This document shows positions 54,863 to 58,405 of a DNA stretch of 58,405 bases, one piece after another. The notes beneath the pieces are model-generated. The model was not told where the DNA came from. It was given only the letters and a program-made list of their open reading frames with translations, and did not search any database. The position numbers and the translations under genes are program-made. Position 1 is the stretch's first letter. Each line of letters starts with the position of its first letter. Source of the stretch: Chromatiaceae bacterium (GTDB taxonomy: Bacteria; Pseudomonadota; Gammaproteobacteria; Chromatiales; Chromatiaceae); the NCBI GenBank assembly GCA_022340805.1, contig JAJDNF010000075.1:1-58405 (forward strand), written 5' to 3'.

Positions 54863-57619
54863 TCAGGACCGCGCGCCGGGGTCCTTTGCCAGCGACTTGT
54901 TGACCGAGTATTCACTGGTCTGGCGCAGGCGCGCGCCGATGATGCGGGTCAGGTTGCGGAACAACCGGAACGCGAGCAGCGGGAAGCGCCGGGTCAGCCG
55001 GTCGATGCGTTCCCAGCTCAGCACCAGCACCCGGGTCTCCTCCAGCGCGACCACGTCGGCGGTGCGCTGCCCGCCGGACAGCGGCCCGACCTCGCCGAAC
55101 AGGTCGCCGACCTGCATCACCCGCAGGTGCCTGAGCGGCTCGCCGTCGGTGCGCTTCTGCGCCTCGACCCGGCCTTCGAGCACCACGAACATCTCGGTCC
55201 CCTCGTCGCCCTCGCGGATGATCACGCCGTCCTTCGCGAAGCTGCGAACCTCGCTGGCCAGCAGGATCTTCTTGATCTGCCAGATGCGCATGCCCTGGAA
55301 CAGCGGCGAGCGCTGCAGCGCCTCCTTCTGCACCTTGTACGACAACAGGTCCCACACCGTCAGCAGTTCGCGCGAGGCGAGCAGCAACGGGGTCAGCACG
55401 AAGGTGGCAAGCAGCGCGACCAGGATGACCATCGCGCTGAGCAGGCCGAAGTTCACCACCGGGCCGAAGCTCGAGGTCGCAAACACGCCAAAACCGGCCG
55501 CCAGTGCGATCGAGGTGGCAAATACCGGCACCGCCTCGGCGTGGATCACCGCCTCGAGCGCCGCGGCGCGGCTCTCGTGGCGCTTGAGTTCCTCGTGGAA
55601 GCGCGACATCAGGTGCATGGTGTCGTCGACGCAGATGCCCAGCGCGATCGCAGCCACCATGCTGGTGCCGGCGTTCAGCGGGATGCCGGCCAGCGCCATG
55701 ACCCCGAACAGCACGGTCACCGGCAGCAGGTTGGGCAGCAGCGCGATGAACCCGGCGCGCAGGCTCACGTACAGGATCGACAGCAGCGCGACGATCACCG
55801 CACCGACCAGCAGCAGCGACTGCAGCTGGCCCTGCGCCATCTGCTCGACCGCGACGTTCGACAGCACCGACTTGCCGGTGATCTCGACCCGCAGCGCCGG
55901 GTCTATGTTGGCCTTCACAAAGGCGCTGATCTTGTCGATCGCCCGGTTCAGCTCGTCCGAAGAGCTGACGTTGTGCCTGACCAGGATGCGCGCACGGTCG
56001 TAGTTGGACGACACGAAGCCCGCCACGTCGTCGTGTTTGATGAACAGCATGTACTCGCGCACCATGTCGTTGGCCTGCGGCAGGCGCGGCGTAGGGTCGC
56101 TGGCGTCCTCCATCACGCTGTTGACCATGGCCATGAAGTTGGCGAACGAGAACGAGCGGTCGAACTCGTGCATGCCGTCGACGAAGGCCTGGATCTTCAG
56201 CACCTCCTCGAGGTACTTGACCTGCAGGAAGGTGTCGTCGATCCCCGAGTCGACCACGATCGAGAACGAGTTCACCCCCGAGAGCTCGGTATGGATGCGC
56301 TCGATGTCGGCGCGCAACTCGGACTTCGCGTCCAGATAGTCGAGCAGATCGTTGTTGATGCGCAGCTTGGTCGCGGACAGCAACGCCACCGCGACCAGCA
56401 GCGCCGCGATCACGAACACCGCGATCCGGCGCCGCTGCGCCGAGGTCACCACGCTCGCCACCCAGCGCTCGAAGCGTGAGGGCCCACGCGCCTGTTCGAC
56501 CGTCTCGCCCTTCTGGTGGCCAAGGTAGCGCAACATCACCGGTACCAGCAGCACCGTGATCACGAAGTTGAACAGCAGCCCGGTCGAGGCCACCAGGCCG
56601 AACTGGTACAGCAGTTCGATGTCGTTCATCGCGATCGAGAAGAAACCCAGGTAGGTGGTGATGAAGGTCAGCAGCACCGCCATCCCCATGTTGTCGGCCA
56701 TGCGGGTGATGGCCGCGCGCCTGGGCAGCTGGTCATTGATCCCGGCGGAATATTCCGCGATCAGGTGGATGTCCTCGGTCGAGCCGATGATGATCACCAG
56801 CGCCGGCACGATCGAGGTCATGATGTTGACCGGGATGCCGAGCAGGCCCATGAAGCCGAGCGTCCAGAGCACGCTGATCGCCGCGGTGGTCAGCGGGATG
56901 AAGGCCGCGGTGGCGCGGCGCAGGCTGAAAGCCAGCGTCAGCAGCAGGACCAGCACCGACAGCGGCAGGAACTCGCGCTGGTCGGCGCGCAGCTTCGCGG
57001 TCAGGTCGCTGCGGATCGCGGCCGCGCCGACCTGGTAGACCTCGGCGATCTGCGCACGCAGCGGCGCGATGGCCTGCTCGATCGCGCTGGTGACCTTGCG
57101 GTCGAACTCGGCATCGCCCGGGCTCTCGGCGAAGTACAGGTTGATCGCCATCGTCTGCCCGTCGTCGGAGATCAGGTTGCCGAGCACCAGCGGGTTGCGG
57201 ATCGCATCGGCCTTCAGCTGCGCGATCTCCTGCGGCGTGGTCGGCGGCGGGTCCAGGTACGGCTTGGTATGGATGGTGTCGTCGATGTTCTTCAGGTTCG
57301 GGACATTGAACAGGCTGGTGGTCTTGGACACGAACGGCAGCGCGCCGAGCGTCCGGACCACCTCCCTGACCGCGGCGACCTTGTCCGGGTCGAACACGTC
57401 CGGGTCGCGCAGCACCACGATCGCAATGTCCTCGGCGCCGAAGGTCTGCTCGGTCTTGACGAAGTAGTCCCAGGCCGGCGTGCCCTTCTCGAGCATGCTC
57501 TCGGCCGCGACCTTGATGTGCAGCTTGTCGAACTGGGTGGCGAACAGCAGGGTGACGACGGTCAGGAAGCCCAGCACCAGCCAGGCGTGGTCGGCGGCGA
57601 AATTGATCAGGCGTTTCAC
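54863..57619 (-). CDS. MMPL/RND-type exporter with C-terminal cyclic-nucleotide-binding domain
   Basis: A 918-aa inner-membrane protein with two six-helix RND halves and two large periplasmic loops, resembling the hopanoid/lipid-linked MMPL group. TM4-like segment NIMTSIVPALVIIIGSTEDI and its second-half counterpart GTSMVAAIALGICVDDTMHLM carry acidic residues for proton coupling. The last ~130 residues are a Crp-like cNMP domain with FGEVGPLSGGQRTAD. The start is GTG 57619 preceded by GGAGAG. Substrate unknown; the nucleotide-binding tail implies direct second-messenger control. Confidence 0.88.
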   Translation of the reverse strand: MKRLINFAADHAWLVLGFLTVVTLLFATQFDKLHIKVAAESMLEKGTPAWDYFVKTEQTFGAEDIAIVVLRDPDVFDPDKVAAVREVVRTLGALPFVSKTTSLFNVPNLKNIDDTIHTKPYLDPPPTTPQEIAQLKADAIRNPLVLGNLISDDGQTMAINLYFAESPGDAEFDRKVTSAIEQAIAPLRAQIAEVYQVGAAAIRSDLTAKLRADQREFLPLSVLVLLLTLAFSLRRATAAFIPLTTAAISVLWTLGFMGLLGIPVNIMTSIVPALVIIIGSTEDIHLIAEYSAGINDQLPRRAAITRMADNMGMAVLLTFITTYLGFFSIAMNDIELLYQFGLVASTGLLFNFVITVLLVPVMLRYLGHQKGETVEQARGPSRFERWVASVVTSAQRRRIAVFVIAALLVAVALLSATKLRINNDLLDYLDAKSELRADIERIHTELSGVNSFSIVVDSGIDDTFLQVKYLEEVLKIQAFVDGMHEFDRSFSFANFMAMVNSVMEDASDPTPRLPQANDMVREYMLFIKHDDVAGFVSSNYDRARILVRHNVSSSDELNRAIDKISAFVKANIDPALRVEITGKSVLSNVAVEQMAQGQLQSLLLVGAVIVALLSILYVSLRAGFIALLPNLLPVTVLFGVMALAGIPLNAGTSMVAAIALGICVDDTMHLMSRFHEELKRHESRAAALEAVIHAEAVPVFATSIALAAGFGVFATSSFGPVVNFGLLSAMVILVALLATFVLTPLLLASRELLTVWDLLSYKVQKEALQRSPLFQGMRIWQIKKILLASEVRSFAKDGVIIREGDEGTEMFVVLEGRVEAQKRTDGEPLRHLRVMQVGDLFGEVGPLSGGQRTADVVALEETRVLVLSWERIDRLTRRFPLLAFRLFRNLTRIIGARLRQTSEYSVNKSLAKDPGARS

Positions 57620-57737
57620 CCAAACTCTCCTTGTCTGTTCAGGCGTGCCGCGGCGCAGGGCCGGGCGGGAAGCAACCGGCGCAGGTTACCACGAGTCGGG
57701 ACAGGCATCAGCGTTGCCGCGGCGCCCCCAACGAAAT

Positions 57738-57769
57738 GTAGGGTGCCATAAGCGACGTGCAGCGCACCG
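57738..57769. repeat. GTAGGGTGC-family repeat
   Basis: GTAGGGTGCCATAAGCGACG...GCGCACCG closely matches the copy at 18363-18394, 39 kb away. Confidence 0.65.
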
Positions 57770-57930
57770 AACGCGCCGCGACCCAGGACCGACTGCAAAG
57801 CAAAAGGCCCCCGAAGCAGCCCTTTGAACGTGTGGCGTCGTGGAAACGTGGTCTGACCCCGATTTCTTGTGGAAACGTGGTCTGACCCCGATTTCTCGAT
57901 TTCTCGAATTGCCGGTTCCGTGGCTGCAAA

Positions 57931-57958
57931 GCAAAGGGCCCCCGAGGGGGCCCTTTGC
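57931..57958. terminator. Perfect GC-rich hairpin, terminator-like
   Basis: GCAAAGGGCCCCC (57931-57943) pairs exactly with GGGGGCCCTTTGC (57946-57958). The weak tail in either direction suggests a bidirectional stop or a REP-like palindrome. Confidence 0.5.
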
Positions 57959-58079
57959 ACGTCAGTGCGTCGGAAAACGCGAACTGGTCAAACTACCTGT
58001 GGAAACGTGGTCTGACCCCGATTCCCACGCGCTAGCGAATCGCACCAGGCAGAGCCCGCTGGGCGCGCCGTTCGCAGCA

Positions 58080-58106
58080 AGAAAAAAGGCCCCGCTGGGG
58101 GGCCTT
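58080..58106 (-). terminator. Rho-independent terminator (minus strand)
   Basis: On the minus strand AAGGCCCC-ccagc-GGGGCCTT is followed by TTTTC. It lies 76 bases beyond the stop of the truncated Cys-rich gene and probably ends its transcript. Confidence 0.75.
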
Positions 58107-58181
58107 GTGTTGCATTGGTGATGACGACGCGTCAACCCGTCTAGAGGGATGAAAACGTGGTCTGTCCCCGATTTCCCGTCC

Positions 58182-58405
58182 TTAGGGGCACGTCGAGTAA
58201 TAACAGCCGGCACGGGTACAGGTGGTGTACGGCCAGCAACCGTTGTTGTGCTTCGTAATTCGGACTTCAAAGGTGCCTAGATCTGTTTTCGGAATAAAAG
58301 TGTACGGGGTACGACCAGCACAATATGACATCGTGCTCATGCTGTCATCATCACAGACCTGATTCTCGTAATACCAGCAATATTTCTTATTGTCCGCGGT
58401 TTCAT
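58182..58405 (-). CDS. Truncated Cys-rich protein (5' end outside window)
   Basis: An open minus-strand frame enters from the window edge and stops at TAA (58184-58182), giving at least 73 residues. It has seven Cys residues (KYCWYYEN, QVCDDD, SYCAGRT, NNGCWPYTTC, AGCYYSTCP) and many Tyr/Thr/Asn, the pattern of a disulfide-stabilised secreted domain. No start or signal peptide is visible because the 5' part is missing. The base composition is lower in GC than neighbouring genes, which may indicate transfer. No family recognised. Confidence 0.6.
   Translation of the reverse strand, partial: ETADNKKYCWYYENQVCDDDSMSTMSYCAGRTPYTFIPKTDLGTFEVRITKHNNGCWPYTTCTRAGCYYSTCP

Larger units (their letters stand above)
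57840..58175. repeat. Four direct repeats with core AACGTGGTCTG
   Basis: A 27-base unit starting GTGGAAACGTGGTCTGACC and ending CGATTTC occurs at 57840-57866 and 57869-57895 (identical), at 57999-58024 (ending ATTCC) and at 58149-58175 (GAAAACG, TGTCCCC). Similar sequences are common near REP-associated IS200-like transposases; that link is from memory, and no such gene is visible here. Confidence 0.85.
57620..58181. other. Repeat-rich intergenic region
   Basis: No credible gene. It contains one GTAGGGTGC element (57738-57769), four GTGGAAACGTGGTCTGACC repeats and several GC-rich hairpins listed separately. Confidence 0.6.

Overview
The window looks like the chromosome of a GC-rich gammaproteobacterium. 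The block apbC | metG - (egtD) - rnfABCDGE - nth - DUF1841 is a typical gammaproteobacterial arrangement, perhaps Chromatiales-like. PEP-CTERM proteins, an Rnf complex and a copper-type HvfA RiPP operon fit an environmental, redox-versatile organism. The lineage is inferred from gene order and protein flavour only. I saw no rRNA, tRNA or CRISPR array.

Layout. Bases 1-3.9 kb are accessory: a stand-alone tyrosine recombinase, a 65-aa orphan, a GDT1/UPF0016 cation exporter, a PEP-CTERM protein built from three nearly identical 132-bp repeats, an IS91-family transposase remnant, and three copies of a ~47-bp dispersed repeat. Bases 3.9-15.2 kb are housekeeping: Mrp/ApbC, methionyl-tRNA synthetase, an EgtD-like methyltransferase, the six-gene Rnf complex, endonuclease III and a DUF1841 protein. 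Bases 15.4-18.2 kb hold hvfA-hvfB-hvfC-hvfX, a modified-cysteine RiPP operon of the copper-binding kind with a hairpin between precursor and enzymes. Bases 18.5-24.7 kb hold a lipoprotein, a glycosyltransferase, an alkaline-phosphatase-fold protein, a CapK/PaaK-like adenylate-forming enzyme and a second PEP-CTERM protein. The two PEP-CTERM genes share a dyad CTGTCGA-N6-TTACAG about 115 nt upstream of their starts.

Bases 24.8-29.1 kb encode an RND pump and its adaptor. Bases 29.2-38.2 kb form a coherent unit. A PAS/AAA+ sigma-54 activator diverges from an operon with a near-consensus -24/-12 promoter: a Tat-exported NrtA/CmpA-like binding protein with a CxCxxC N-terminal extension, permease, ATPase, CobW-type metallochaperone GTPase, WD40 protein and HupE/UreJ metal permease. 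Substrate and metal are unknown.

Bases 38.6-44.9 kb are metabolic and envelope genes: MetA plus a P-loop ATPase, an MBL hydrolase, an MFS transporter, cytochrome b561, YceI and an NlpC/P60 lipoprotein. Bases 45.4-48.7 kb hold the best candidate for an undescribed system: a patatin phospholipase downstream of a 672-aa protein with a TIR/deoxyribosyltransferase-like N-terminus, a TPR (TRAFs-binding/TPR-S-like) core and a SLOG-like C-terminus. This is the architecture expected of a nucleotide-signalled membrane-attack defence pair. Bases 48.8-57.6 kb include a glutaminase-STAS-cyclic-nucleotide-domain fusion, a dienelactone-hydrolase-like protein, an HD phosphohydrolase and an MMPL/RND exporter with a C-terminal cyclic-nucleotide domain. 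The window ends in direct repeats and a truncated Cys-rich gene.

A family of intergenic repeats with GTAGGGTGCA/TGCACCCTAC ends is scattered from 18 to 58 kb and fills most gaps longer than 300 bases.
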